The notes: generated by a model from the letters alone, not told the origin. Shown: positions 44,068-53,109, counted from the first letter of the stretch. The stretch is 64,000 bases of DNA from Brevibacillus borstelensis (GCF_003710865.1 NZ_RHHO01000027.1:1-64000), one strand, 5' to 3'. Numbers and translations: made by a program.

Positions 44068-45036
44068 TCAAGAAGGATTTAACAAATTTTCCGGACGTTT
44101 CCCAAAAAGACCTGCAAGCATGTTGCGCGCGGCCTTGAGCGCCATCTTCTCCCGGGTTTCCCTCGTGGCGCTGCCAATATGAGGGAGTGTGACCACGTGG
44201 GGCAAGGAAAGCAGCGGATTGTCTTTTGGCGTTGGCTCCATCTGGAAGACGTCCAGGCCGGCTCCGCCTATCCGGCGCTCCGTCAGAGAACGGATCAAGG
44301 CCTGTTCATCGACGACACGTCCCCGGGAGGTATTGATCAAAATGGCGTCGCTTTTCATCAGAGCCAGCTCGCGTTCTCCGATGAGGCCCTCTGTTTCCGG
44401 GGTCAATGGCGTCATCACCACCACGTAGTCGGACCGGGACAACAGATCGTCAAGCGAGGTGAACTGTACCCCCAGAGCTTTTTCCGCTTCCGGCTTGCGG
44501 GAGCGGTTGAAGTACAGAATGTTCATGTCAAAGCCTTTGGCTCGCCGGGCGACAGCTTCTCCGATCCTGCCCATCCCGACGATCCCGATGGTCGCGCCGT
44601 GCACGTCTTTTCCGAGCATCAGACTGGGGAGCCATTCATTCCATTGACCGTTTTTCACAAACCGGTCAGCCTCCGGTACACGTCTGGCAGCCGCCATCAG
44701 CAGGGCAAAGGTCAGATCGGCGGTTGTCTCGGTCAAGACGTCCGGGGTATTCGTCGCGAGGATGCCGCGGGCTGTCAATGCGGGAAGGTCCAGATTGTCG
44801 TAACCGACCGCGATATTGCTGACGACCCGCAGACGGGGAGCCTTTTCCAGGACGGAGGCATTGATTTTGTGCCGGGAGTAGATCATCAACCCGTCGGCCC
44901 GCTGCAGACCGGCTGCAAACGATGCGTCGTCCAGCTTTTCCTCGATGTCGCGATAATCCACTTCGCAGCGCTCGCGTAGCAGGGCAAGCGCTGATTCAGC
45001 GATGCGGTGAGGGACAAAAACAAGCGGTTTTGTCAT
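44068..45036 (-). CDS. D-2-hydroxyacid dehydrogenase (2-ketogluconate reductase type)
   Basis: 322 residues. The Rossmann motif is GIVGMGRIGEAVARR (about 150-164); catalytic Arg is in INTSRGRVVDE, Glu in LDVFQMEP, His in LPHIGSATRETR. The N-terminal substrate domain includes SNIAVGYDNLDLPAL. This subgroup reduces glyoxylate, hydroxypyruvate or 2-keto-D-gluconate with NAD(P)H. Sharing an operon with KDG kinase and KDPG aldolase, a sugar 2-keto acid is the likely substrate, by inference. Last gene of the operon. Confidence 0.85.
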   Translation of the reverse strand: MTKPLVFVPHRIAESALALLRERCEVDYRDIEEKLDDASFAAGLQRADGLMIYSRHKINASVLEKAPRLRVVSNIAVGYDNLDLPALTARGILATNTPDVLTETTADLTFALLMAAARRVPEADRFVKNGQWNEWLPSLMLGKDVHGATIGIVGMGRIGEAVARRAKGFDMNILYFNRSRKPEAEKALGVQFTSLDDLLSRSDYVVVMTPLTPETEGLIGERELALMKSDAILINTSRGRVVDEQALIRSLTERRIGGAGLDVFQMEPTPKDNPLLSLPHVVTLPHIGSATRETREKMALKAARNMLAGLFGKRPENLLNPS

Positions 45037-45052
45037 CTGTTTCGACTCCTCT

Positions 45053-45691
45053 CTAGGATCGCGCTGCCTTGACGATCTCGACGAATTGGCGCGCTGTTTG
45101 GGTCAGACTGTTCAGATACGCCTCGTCCACCGCTCCCTTGAAGCTGACGAGAGAGCTTCCTACGCCAACGGCGACCGCGCCGGCCTTGATATAGGAGGCT
45201 GCATTGGAGAGATCGACGCCTCCGGTCGGCATCAGCGGAATGTGCGGAAGCGGACCGTGCACGTCTTTCAAGTAGCCGGGGCCAAATACGTTGGCCGGAA
45301 ATACTTTGATCACGTCTGCGCCGTGCTCATACGCCGTCAAAATCTCGGTCGGTGTCAGGGCGCCGGGAATGCTCACGACACCGTAGCGCTTGGCCATCTG
45401 GATCGTTTGCGGATTCACGGTCGGGGAAAAGATGAACTGGGCCCCGGCCATGATGGCGGCGCGGGCTGTTTCCGGGTCCAACACTGTTCCCGCACCGATA
45501 ACCAGCTTGTCTCCGTACTCGCTGGCAACCTGTTCGATCAAAGAGAGCACTTTCGGCGTTTCCACCGTAATCTCCAGTGTAGTCACGCCCCCTTCGTAGA
45601 GCGCTTTTGCCACCGCCATGATCTTTTCCGGCTTGGCCCCGCGAATCACGGCTACCACACCACTGTCGAGGATTTTCTCTAGTTTGGTCAT
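45053..45691 (-). CDS. eda: KDPG/KHG aldolase
   Basis: 212-residue class I aldolase splitting 2-keto-3-deoxy-6-phosphogluconate into pyruvate and glyceraldehyde 3-phosphate. GVVAVIRG, the Glu of TLEITVETP, GAGTVLDPETA, FSPTVNP, and the Schiff-base Lys in DVIKVFPANVFGP (about residue 132) are all present, as is MPTGGVDLSNA for phosphate binding. It works directly after the kinase encoded upstream. Confidence 0.93.
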   Translation of the reverse strand: MTKLEKILDSGVVAVIRGAKPEKIMAVAKALYEGGVTTLEITVETPKVLSLIEQVASEYGDKLVIGAGTVLDPETARAAIMAGAQFIFSPTVNPQTIQMAKRYGVVSIPGALTPTEILTAYEHGADVIKVFPANVFGPGYLKDVHGPLPHIPLMPTGGVDLSNAASYIKAGAVAVGVGSSLVSFKGAVDEAYLNSLTQTARQFVEIVKAARS

Positions 45692-45726
45692 CTCATATTC
45701 TCCTTCCCATTATCGAAAACGAGCTT

Positions 45727-46680
45727 TTACCGCATCACTTCTTCGCCGGGCGATTCCACGAACCGTTTCAAATCGGAGCGTTCCGGCAGGCCTTCGACAT
45801 CGCCGTTCACCATCGTGACGATGGCACCGACAGCATTGGCCCGTTTGACCGCTTCGGGAAGCGGAAGGCCATCCAGCAGACCGGAGACAAACCCGGCCGC
45901 GAATCCGTCACCGGCACCGACAGGGTCAACCATCTGCTCGACATGAAAGCCGGGAATGTGCAGGTTTTCCTCTGGCGTAAAGTAGTGGGCTCCTTTTTCG
46001 CCCAGCTTCAAAACGACAATTTTGGCACCAAGGCTGAGGAATCGCTCTCCCAGTTTGACAGGATCGGTTTCTCCAAAGAGAAACGTCCCTTCGGACAGTC
46101 CGGGCAAAATAATGTCGGACTGGGCGGCGATGGCAAGCAGCGTTTCGCGGGCCTGTTCTTCCGTCCACAGCTTTTTCCGCAGGTTCGGGTCGAAGACGAC
46201 AGTCAATCCGCTTGCTTTTGCCATGCGAATCGCTTCAAATACCATCTCGCGGCACGATTCGCTCAGCGCAGGCGTGATCCCCGACACGAACAAATAGCGG
46301 GCTTGCGCGAGATAGGCTTCGTCGAGGTCGGCAGCGGTCATCCGGCTGGCAGCGGAGCCCTTGCGGTAGTAGTACACGTTGACATCGCTGGCGTTGCGGA
46401 TTTCCTTGAAATAAAGGCCGGTAGGCGCATCGGGATCAAGGCGGACGCAGCTCGTGTCCACCCCTTCTCCCCGGACAAACGAGAGCATCGCTTTGCCCAG
46501 CTCATCGTTGCCTACCCTGCTGATCCAGCCGACAGAATGGCCGAGGCGGGCAAGCCCAATGGCAAAATTGGTTTCCGAGCCTCCAAATTTTCTCGTATAG
46601 GTGTGCGCATAGCGCATCAGTCCAGTGCTCTCCGGAGTAAACAGTACCATCGTTTCTCCAAAAGTGACTACGTCCATCAT
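45727..46680 (-). CDS. kdgK: 2-keto-3-deoxygluconate kinase
   Basis: 317-residue PfkB-family sugar kinase. GGSETNFAIGLARLG is the substrate-binding signature 1; VDPVGAGDGFAAGFVSGLL holds the anion hole and catalytic Asp. FDPNLRKKLW and the YYYRKGSAAS segment match KDG kinases. It supplies KDPG to the aldolase next door. GGAGG lies five bases before the first of two ATG codons (46680 or 46677). Confidence 0.9.
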   Translation of the reverse strand: MMDVVTFGETMVLFTPESTGLMRYAHTYTRKFGGSETNFAIGLARLGHSVGWISRVGNDELGKAMLSFVRGEGVDTSCVRLDPDAPTGLYFKEIRNASDVNVYYYRKGSAASRMTAADLDEAYLAQARYLFVSGITPALSESCREMVFEAIRMAKASGLTVVFDPNLRKKLWTEEQARETLLAIAAQSDIILPGLSEGTFLFGETDPVKLGERFLSLGAKIVVLKLGEKGAHYFTPEENLHIPGFHVEQMVDPVGAGDGFAAGFVSGLLDGLPLPEAVKRANAVGAIVTMVNGDVEGLPERSDLKRFVESPGEEVMR

Positions 46681-46698
46681 GATTTCCTCCAGGCTGCG

Positions 46699-48192
46699 TT
46701 ATTGATGAGCGCGTTTTCTCTGCTGCCAAATGGCTTTTACGATCGGAGTGAGCAGGGTAATGACCGACAGCAGCAAAAGAATGAGCGGAATGGGCCGCGT
46801 ATAAAAAATATCGTAGCTGCCGCTGGAAAGCGCTAGCGCTCTGCGGAACTGGCTTTCTGCCATCGGGCCGAGAATCAGAGCCAGCACGATCGGCGAAGCC
46901 GGGAAGTCGTGTTTTTGCATAAAGAAGCCGATCACACCCGCTACCGCCATGATCAACACATCAAAGAAGCTGTTGTTGATCGCATATGATCCGACAATGC
47001 ATAGAACCAGGATGACTGGGGTCAAAATCTCTTTCGGAATTTGCACAACCTTGGCAAAGTAGCGAGCCGTGAACAATCCGAGCAAGCACATGACCACGTA
47101 GCAGATGATCATCCCGATAAACAGGGTGTAGACGAGGTCGCCGTTGTTTTTAAACAGAAGCGGACCTGGCTGCAGTCCCTGGACCATCAGAGCGCCGAGC
47201 ATGACAGCAGTAACGGCATCTCCGGGAATTCCCAGTGTCAAAAGCGGCACCAGAGCGCCGCCGGTACATGCATTGGCACCTGATTCGCATGCGGCAACGC
47301 CAGCCATCCTGCTTTTGTCCGTAGGCTCTTTGTCTTTGTTGAACCGTTTCGTTTCGTTGTACGCCACGAAGGCTGCGATATCGGCGCCCGCTCCCGGAAT
47401 AATTCCGATAAAGGTTCCAAGCCCGGTCGAACGGAGGATCGTCGGGATAATGCCGCGGAATTCGCCCCAGCTCGGTACGATTTTTTCGATTTTCACTTTG
47501 ACCTTTTCTTTTACATTCATGTCAGAGAGCGACTTGAACGCCTCCGAGGCGGCGAATAGGCCGATCATGATCGGAATGAACGGGACGCCGTTCAAAAGCT
47601 GTTCGCTGCCGCCGGTGAAACGCGGGAAGCCGAGGATCGGATCAAGTCCGACCGTGGCGAGCAAAAGCCCGACCAGACCGGCAATCAGTCCTTTGACCAG
47701 CGATTTGCCGGAAATGCTGGCAATGATGCTAAGACCGAATACAGCCAGAGCAAAGGTCTCCGGTGCGCTGAATTCGAGAGCGATCGTAGCCAGAACAGGG
47801 GAGAGAAACATCAGGATGATGATGCTGATCGTGCCTCCGATAGAGGAGGAGAGAGTCGCGGCACCGAGTGCTTTTCCCGCCATCCCTTTTTGTGCCAGGG
47901 CATAGCCGTCCAAAGCGGTAGCCGCGGCTGCGGGAGTTCCTGGTGTTTTCAACAAAATCGCTGTAATCGAGCCGCCGTAGACGCCGCCGAAATATACGCC
48001 GGACAGCAGCAAAAGACCTGCGACAGGCTCCATTCCAAACGTCATCGGCAAGATCAGTGCGACTCCCATGGTGGCGGTGAGTCCGGGAAGAGCCCCTACC
48101 ACGATCCCGATAATGACGCCGACGACAGCCATCAGCAGGGCAAAGGGGTCAGTCAGGATGTTCGTTAACCCGTTTACAAATAGATCAAACAT
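46699..48192 (-). CDS. tctA: Tripartite tricarboxylate transporter, large membrane subunit
   Basis: 497 residues, about twelve membrane helices. GALPGLTATMGVALILPMTF, YFGGVYGGSITAILLKTPGT, and PGAGADIAAFVAYN with a later TLGIPGDAVTAVMLGAL are the TctA repeats forming the substrate pore. It works with TctB and the binding protein TctC, both encoded immediately upstream in the same operon. The true substrate is unknown; linkage to KDG metabolism suggests a sugar acid. Confidence 0.93.
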   Translation of the reverse strand: MFDLFVNGLTNILTDPFALLMAVVGVIIGIVVGALPGLTATMGVALILPMTFGMEPVAGLLLLSGVYFGGVYGGSITAILLKTPGTPAAAATALDGYALAQKGMAGKALGAATLSSSIGGTISIIILMFLSPVLATIALEFSAPETFALAVFGLSIIASISGKSLVKGLIAGLVGLLLATVGLDPILGFPRFTGGSEQLLNGVPFIPIMIGLFAASEAFKSLSDMNVKEKVKVKIEKIVPSWGEFRGIIPTILRSTGLGTFIGIIPGAGADIAAFVAYNETKRFNKDKEPTDKSRMAGVAACESGANACTGGALVPLLTLGIPGDAVTAVMLGALMVQGLQPGPLLFKNNGDLVYTLFIGMIICYVVMCLLGLFTARYFAKVVQIPKEILTPVILVLCIVGSYAINNSFFDVLIMAVAGVIGFFMQKHDFPASPIVLALILGPMAESQFRRALALSSGSYDIFYTRPIPLILLLLSVITLLTPIVKAIWQQRKRAHQ

Positions 48193-48211
48193 GCGGTTCC
48201 CTCCTTATTCT

Positions 48212-48661
48212 CTACTCGAACAAGACGCCTGCAGGAAGGGGAACCTGCAGCACTGTTTCAAAGATGAGGTAGATAAACAGCGTAACCAGGACGGCTACGA
48301 GAATCGACGCAAACGGCTTCCGATAGCCGAACAGCCACATGAAACCGAGCAAAAACACTGGTGTCGCCAGATGGAAACCGCCGAGGTAGACGAGTGCCAA
48401 AAATACGAACATACAGACAAAACCAAGAATGGTCCGTCTCCAGGACGTAGGAGGCCCGGCTTCTTCGGCCGCCTGTCCGGGACGGAATGCGGCTGCGATC
48501 AGCACCAGCGACATCAGGATCAGGCCGCCGGCGATCAGGCGGGGAAAGAATCCGGGGCCGACATCTGTATCGCCGACCGACGGAAATTGCCCCGACGTGA
48601 TCCAGACCGCTACGGACAAAAGAATGAGAGCAATACCGACAAACAGATCAGTCTTCTTCAC
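48212..48661 (-). CDS. tctB: Tripartite tricarboxylate transporter, small membrane subunit
   Basis: 149 residues with four membrane helices, the usual size of TctB. DTDVGPGFFPRLIAGGLILM is the conserved first-loop motif. Lies 19 bases upstream of tctA, on the same strand. Confidence 0.88.
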   Translation of the reverse strand: MKKTDLFVGIALILLSVAVWITSGQFPSVGDTDVGPGFFPRLIAGGLILMSLVLIAAAFRPGQAAEEAGPPTSWRRTILGFVCMFVFLALVYLGGFHLATPVFLLGFMWLFGYRKPFASILVAVLVTLFIYLIFETVLQVPLPAGVLFE

Positions 48662-48727
48662 GAGCTACCCTCCCTAAAACGGAGGACACGGGGAGTGCAC
48701 TACAGCATCGCCCGTGTCCAGCGCTTC

Positions 48728-49732
48728 TTACTTTTTCAACCCCAGATCGGAGACGAGTTTCGTAAACAGCTCACTGTCTTTTTTCACAGCTTCTGAAAAG
48801 GCTGCATCGTCAGCATAGGATACGCCCAGGTTCATTTTTTCCAGTACATCTGTAAACGCCTTGTCTTCCGTTACTTTTTTCGCGGCGTCTTTCAATACGG
48901 TGACGACGTTGTCCGGTGTATCTTTCGGAACCGCGATTCCTCTCCATGTACCGATGGACAGATCGATTCCTTTTTCTTTCATCGTCGGTACGTCTTTGAA
49001 CTTCGGCAGGCGCTCGTCAGCCATGACGGCCAGCATTTTCAGCTTGCCCGCTTCCACCTGTGCAGCTACTTCTGCCGGGCTGACGGAAACAGCTTCGATG
49101 TGCCCGCCGAGCAGAGCTGTCACAGCAGGATTGGCCCCGTCAAAAGGAATGTGGTTGAATTTGGTATCAATTTTCTGTTCCAGCGCGGTTGCAGCCAGAT
49201 GCCAGATCGCGCCTGTACCGGAGTTTCCGATACGCACCTTGCCCGGGTTTTCCTTGGCGTAGGCGACAAATTCCTCGATCGTGTTCCAAGGAGCGTCTGC
49301 ACTGACCGTAATGGCTGCCGGGTCCGCATTCAGGCGGGCAACCGGTTTGAAGTCATCCGGCTTGAAGGTGGCCAAACCGAGTGGAGGAAGCGTTGTCATT
49401 TCCACTGTGACCAGCGTCAGCTTGTAGCCGTCCGGCTTTGCCTTGGCTCCCTCGCTCATGCCTACGGCACCGCCGCCGCCTGTCTTGTTCACGACGCCGA
49501 TGGATTGGGGCAGAACTTTGTTCGCAGAGTCCGCAAATGCCCGGGCGACTGCATCGGTTCCGCCGCCGGCTGCGTAAGGAACGATCAGTTCGATTTGCTT
49601 TTTCGGATACGCTTCTGCCTCTCCTGCTGCTTGATCGCCAGAGGGAGCAGAGGAGTTGCCAGAACCGCATCCGACGAGAGATGCGATAAGAGCGGTAGCG
49701 GCGAGACCAGAGAAAATGCTTTTCAATTTCAT
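48728..49732 (-). CDS. tctC: Tripartite tricarboxylate transporter, binding lipoprotein
   Basis: 334 residues. Lipoprotein signal with lipobox LVGC and Ser/Gly spacer, then the Bug/TctC fold: YPKKQIELIVPYAAGGGTDA, VVNKTGGGGAVGM, KPDGYKLTLVT, HIPFDGANPAVTALLGGHIE. It captures the carboxylate ligand outside the membrane. ATG 49732 follows GGAGG by eight bases. First gene of the tctCBA-kdgK-eda-dehydrogenase operon, about 95 bases downstream of the three-half-site operator. Confidence 0.9.
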   Translation of the reverse strand: MKLKSIFSGLAATALIASLVGCGSGNSSAPSGDQAAGEAEAYPKKQIELIVPYAAGGGTDAVARAFADSANKVLPQSIGVVNKTGGGGAVGMSEGAKAKPDGYKLTLVTVEMTTLPPLGLATFKPDDFKPVARLNADPAAITVSADAPWNTIEEFVAYAKENPGKVRIGNSGTGAIWHLAATALEQKIDTKFNHIPFDGANPAVTALLGGHIEAVSVSPAEVAAQVEAGKLKMLAVMADERLPKFKDVPTMKEKGIDLSIGTWRGIAVPKDTPDNVVTVLKDAAKKVTEDKAFTDVLEKMNLGVSYADDAAFSEAVKKDSELFTKLVSDLGLKK

Positions 49733-49825
49733 GATGTCATCCTCCAATAATTAAGGAATGTGTTCATAGTGTTCCTTTGAAAGCAGTACATGGGCAGTGC
49801 GTAGACAATTTGTTTATAAGTCATT

Positions 49826-49851
49826 TGTTCCTTAATGCGGAACATTGTTCC
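49826..49851. promoter_or_regulatory. Three-half-site operator before tctC operon
   Basis: TGTTCC-N7-GGAACA-N1-TGTTCC. The last two half-sites form GGAACATTGTTCC (49839-49851). Degenerate further sites GGAATGTGTTC (49754-49764) and GTGTTCC (49769-49775) lie nearer the gene. Likely bound by the IclR regulator. Confidence 0.75.
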
Positions 49852-49869
49852 TAAATACTGTGAAAAAAA

Positions 49870-50646
49870 TTACCCTCGGAATCCAAGGTGTTTGGAAATT
49901 TCACGAGCGTAAAAGACGACGCGATCCATGCAAAACTTCACTTTCTCTTCATCCATGCGCATCGTTGGGCCGGATACGCTGAGACCGGCGACGGACTCGC
50001 CATTGTGGTTGAGAATGGGAGCTGCGACACAGTATATGCCGGGCTCATGCTCTTCTTTGTCAAGCGAGTAGCCTTTTTCTCGGATTTCCTGGAGATTCGC
50101 GAACAGATCATCGATCGTGGTGATCGTGTTTTCGGTAAACTTCTTCAGACCCTTCTGCTCGACGATTTTTCTGACGTCACTCTCCGGAATATGGGCAATG
50201 ATCGCTTTTCCGACACCCGTGCAATGAACGGGGGCACGTTTGCCGATCAGCGAATACATGCGGATGGTGTAAGGGCTTTCAATTTTTTCAATATAGACCA
50301 CTTCTCCATCCTCCAGCACGACCAAATGGGAGGTTTCGCCCGTTTCCTGCACCAGCCGGCTCATGATCGGGTTGGCAATTTTTCGTATTTCCAATGATTG
50401 TGATACGATCGACCCCAGTTCAATCAGCTTCAGACCGAGAAGATAACGCTCGCTAAGCGGGTCTTGTCTGACGAATCCCTGGTTTTTCAGGGAAGAGAGC
50501 AAGCGGTGTACAGTGCTTTTCGCGAGTTCCATCCGGTTGGATAATTCAGTAATACCCAAGCCGTCCACATTTTCCTTGAGCAGGTTTAAAATGTGCAGAG
50601 CTCTATCGACGGATTGAACCGAAGAGGTATCTCTTGGAGTCTTGAT
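49870..50646 (-). CDS. IclR-family regulator (KdgR-like), unusual start
   Basis: Up to 258 residues. The helix-turn-helix SVDRALHILNLLKENVDGLG and ITELSNRMELAKSTVHRLLS is followed by the IclR effector domain (GETSHLVVLEDGEVVYIEKI, GKRAPVHCTGVGKAIIAH, GYSLDKEEHEPGIYCVAAPI). The first helix of the DNA-binding domain lies upstream of the first canonical start, GTG 50568. The in-frame region back to 50646 has no ATG, GTG or TTG, yet AGGAGGTG sits exactly nine bases before an ATC at 50644-50646. Either AUC is used, a short form starts at 50568, or there is a sequence error. Probably represses the adjacent operon. Confidence 0.82.
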   Translation of the reverse strand: MKTPRDTSSVQSVDRALHILNLLKENVDGLGITELSNRMELAKSTVHRLLSSLKNQGFVRQDPLSERYLLGLKLIELGSIVSQSLEIRKIANPIMSRLVQETGETSHLVVLEDGEVVYIEKIESPYTIRMYSLIGKRAPVHCTGVGKAIIAHIPESDVRKIVEQKGLKKFTENTITTIDDLFANLQEIREKGYSLDKEEHEPGIYCVAAPILNHNGESVAGLSVSGPTMRMDEEKVKFCMDRVVFYAREISKHLGFRG

Positions 50647-50664
50647 CTTTCTCCACCTCCTGAT

Positions 50665-50690
50665 TGTTCCATAATAAGGAACAGTGTTCC
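50665..50690. promoter_or_regulatory. Three-half-site operator before iclR gene
   Basis: TGTTCC-N7-GGAACA-N1-TGTTCC, the same geometry as at 49826-49851, lying directly upstream of the regulator's ribosome site and suggesting autoregulation. Confidence 0.75.
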
Positions 50691-50821
50691 TATTTCGTAT
50701 TCTCTGAATTCATTATAAAAATAGTCGAATCTCATTGTCAATAAAAATCGAGAAAACGATTTCAATGAAAGTGCATACTACTGATAGGAAAAATGAGTCA
50801 ATGCGAGAGGGGGGAACAGTG

Positions 50822-51574
50822 ATGAGGAAAAACTTTATCCGCTACTTGATCTATGTATTTGTGGCCGTGGCTGTGCTGGTAGCGATTGCCGCCTGGTATC
50901 TCGATCCGTATCAGCCGGATGATGCCGCGATGCAGGCTATGCGTGACGGGGATGGCGTCAACGTAACTGAACGAGGGGGGCTGATCGTCTTTGAAGGCGG
51001 TGAAAATATTCCTCCCGGGATCATCCTGTATCCGGGCGGATTGGTCGGTCCGGAGAGCTATGCGCCTCTTGCCAGGCTGATGGCTATGTCCGGCCATCGG
51101 ACCGTTATTGTGAAAATGCCGCTGAATCTTGCCTTTACCGGGGTTGACCGTGCGAATGATGTGCTGCTGGCTTATCCGGAGGAACCGTTCGTGATCGGCG
51201 GGCATTCACTCGGCGGGACGATGGCCTCACGGTATGCAGCCAGTCATCCCGAGCGTGTCTTGGGGACTTTTTTTCTGGCATCGTATCCCGATCAAAAAGG
51301 GAGCTTGAAGGAAAAAACCATTCCGGTGCTGTCTCTGATCGGATCAAGAGACGGTGTGGTGAACAGCTCGGCCTATGAAATGGCCCGTCAGTATCTCCCT
51401 GACAATACGGTCTACTTGAAGATTCCCGGGGGCAATCATGCTCAATTCGGAAGCTATGGGGCCCAAAAAGGAGACCAGCCCGCCGCAATTCCCCCGGGAG
51501 ACCAGTGGCAGCAGACCGCCGCTGTGCTGAAGGAATGGATGAAATCGACGGTCGCCGGATTGGATCGAAAATGA
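50822..51574 (+). CDS. Membrane-anchored alpha/beta hydrolase
   Basis: 250 residues. One N-terminal helix (about 7-27) acts as anchor. The hydrolase domain begins at GIILYPGGLVGPESYAPLA; nucleophile Ser is in GGHSLGGTMA (about 127), acid in IGSRDGVV, His in PGGNHAQFG. A carboxylesterase-like enzyme acting outside the membrane is likely; substrate unknown. ATG 50822 follows GAGGGGGG by seven bases. Confidence 0.83.
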   Translation: MRKNFIRYLIYVFVAVAVLVAIAAWYLDPYQPDDAAMQAMRDGDGVNVTERGGLIVFEGGENIPPGIILYPGGLVGPESYAPLARLMAMSGHRTVIVKMPLNLAFTGVDRANDVLLAYPEEPFVIGGHSLGGTMASRYAASHPERVLGTFFLASYPDQKGSLKEKTIPVLSLIGSRDGVVNSSAYEMARQYLPDNTVYLKIPGGNHAQFGSYGAQKGDQPAAIPPGDQWQQTAAVLKEWMKSTVAGLDRK

Positions 51575-51587
51575 AATGACAGCCGTC

Positions 51588-52001
51588 TCATTGCCTGTCG
51601 ATTCCGCGGTGTATCGCCGGCTCAGAGATGATCCCGGAAACCACCCCTGTAATGCGTATGTTTTCGGAGGGCAGGATCAGAGGCGGAAGATCGTTCGTGC
51701 AGGTAAAAACGCATTCTACCGGATTGACGTCTTTGGCAATACGAACGATATACTGTCCCTCTTGACGTACGAGGACGGGCCTGCCTGTGATCGGTTCCAT
51801 GGAAAAATCAGAGATGAGCAGGGCATCTCCGCTGGAAATGCCGAGTCCGGCAAGACCGTCGTCCTGCATCAGCAAGGCAAAGCGGGCTACATGATAGCTC
51901 GCTGCGGCAATCCAGGGCATCAAGGAAAGCTCTTCGTCATCCAAAGACAAGTCAAAAAAGCGGGAGCTGTAAGCGTCTCCGGCCAAAAATACTTTTTTCA
52001 T
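51588..52001 (-). CDS. S24/LexA-like domain protein lacking catalytic Ser-Met
   Basis: 137 residues. The fold pattern GISSGDALLISDF, GRPVLVRQEGQYIVRIAKD, LPPLILPSENIRITGVVSGII follows the peptidase S24 C-terminal domain of LexA-type repressors. The usual S-M nucleophile pair just before the GD turn is replaced (DDGLAGLGISSGD), while a Lys-like position (IAKD) remains. It may be a binding-only sensor for the protease/repressor pair encoded upstream. AAGGAG is six bases before ATG 52001. Confidence 0.55.
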   Translation of the reverse strand: MKKVFLAGDAYSSRFFDLSLDDEELSLMPWIAAASYHVARFALLMQDDGLAGLGISSGDALLISDFSMEPITGRPVLVRQEGQYIVRIAKDVNPVECVFTCTNDLPPLILPSENIRITGVVSGIISEPAIHRGIDRQ

Positions 52002-52032
52002 TCCGAACTCCTTTTTCCTTTTTATCGGTTTA

Positions 52033-52554
52033 TTACCAATTGATGGGGTGGCCTTTTGCGTAAAGCCTGCCCAGCAAGCGGTCGAATCTTTTTTGGGCCA
52101 GGGCGAGAGGAACGCGAAAGATTCGGGCCAGCAAAAAGGGAGCCTCATAGCGGTTGCAGTTTTCCAGCAGTGGCACAAACATCGGAAACGGCATGAGCAG
52201 ATGCTCGGCAAAGTGATTCGCTTGCGCTTCCTGCCAATGGATCATCGATGTGCTCCCTATCGGCTGGATTCCTTCATGCAGCAGCAGATGTCCAAGCTCA
52301 TGGGCGATTTTTTCCCGTCTCGAAGGCAGAGGGAGGCGCTCGTCTACAGCGATCACGTAGCGGTTGGGCAGATAGGGATGCGGATGCGCCCGACTGCGTC
52401 CGGTGATGTTCCACAGCTCGATCCCGTACGCTGCACAAAGCTCGGTCAGGTGAATCTCTTCCGGCTGCTTGATGTCATGAAGCTCCAATAAATCATAGAC
52501 GCGCGACTCTAGCCAGGTCTGCGGCTCGAAGACGTCGGAGACTAGTGAGAACAT
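52033..52554 (-). CDS. ImmA/IrrE-family metallopeptidase
   Basis: 173 residues. The zinc motif HELGH is in REKIAHELGHLLLHEG (about 85-89), with the third ligand Glu in WQEAQANHFAEHLLMP (about 108). Proteins of this family cleave or regulate Xre-type repressors of integrated elements. The Xre gene is directly upstream, the classic ImmR-ImmA pairing. AAGGAGG about nine bases before the ATG. Confidence 0.88.
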   Translation of the reverse strand: MFSLVSDVFEPQTWLESRVYDLLELHDIKQPEEIHLTELCAAYGIELWNITGRSRAHPHPYLPNRYVIAVDERLPLPSRREKIAHELGHLLLHEGIQPIGSTSMIHWQEAQANHFAEHLLMPFPMFVPLLENCNRYEAPFLLARIFRVPLALAQKRFDRLLGRLYAKGHPINW

Positions 52555-52632
52555 GAGTGACGACCTCCTTGATTCGGGAACGTTTGTTCGTTTTTGTGGC
52601 GGAAAGAATGCCCCTGTTAAGAGGGGCTATTT

Positions 52633-53082
52633 TTATTTTTCTCTTTTTATTTTTTCCGTAATCGCATACAGGGATGGAGTGCGGGATTCTTTCACCTGAT
52701 GAACCCGCATCTGTTTTTTCAAATCATACCAGTATCGGCGAATCTCTTTTTTCTCTTCTTCGGACGCTTCCAGATAACCGTCGAGAAAATAATAGTCATC
52801 CGGGTCGTCGATTTTTTCCTGCAGCAAATCCTCCAATGATCGGTTGTGGCTCTGGACCGCGGCAGCAGAGGAGGAAGCAAGCTCATCGTCCACGCGGCCA
52901 AGCAGCCAGTCTGTGGAGACCTGAAGGATGTCTGCCAACTGCGCCAGCATCTCATTTGGCGGTGAACTGTGGTTGTTTTCGTAGTTGCTGATCGTGCCTT
53001 TGGTTGTCTGGACTTTTTCCGCCAGTTCTTCCTGCGTCAGTCCTTTTGCCTTGCGGGCTGTTCGTAAGCGCTGGGAGAGCAT
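52633..53082 (-). CDS. Xre-family repressor
   Basis: 149 residues. Helix-turn-helix RLRTARKAKGLTQEELAEKV and QTTKGTISNYENNHSSPPNE occupies residues 3-60, with STDWLLGR after it. The C-terminal tail is charged and helical, suitable as a cleavage region for the ImmA-type protease. ATG 53082 is chosen over an upstream start at 53115 because AAGGA lies eight bases before it. It likely binds the GTACAA dyad immediately upstream. Confidence 0.87.
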   Translation of the reverse strand: MLSQRLRTARKAKGLTQEELAEKVQTTKGTISNYENNHSSPPNEMLAQLADILQVSTDWLLGRVDDELASSSAAAVQSHNRSLEDLLQEKIDDPDDYYFLDGYLEASEEEKKEIRRYWYDLKKQMRVHQVKESRTPSLYAITEKIKREK

Positions 53083-53109
53083 GAACGAACCAGTCCTTCC
53101 TGTTAGTGA

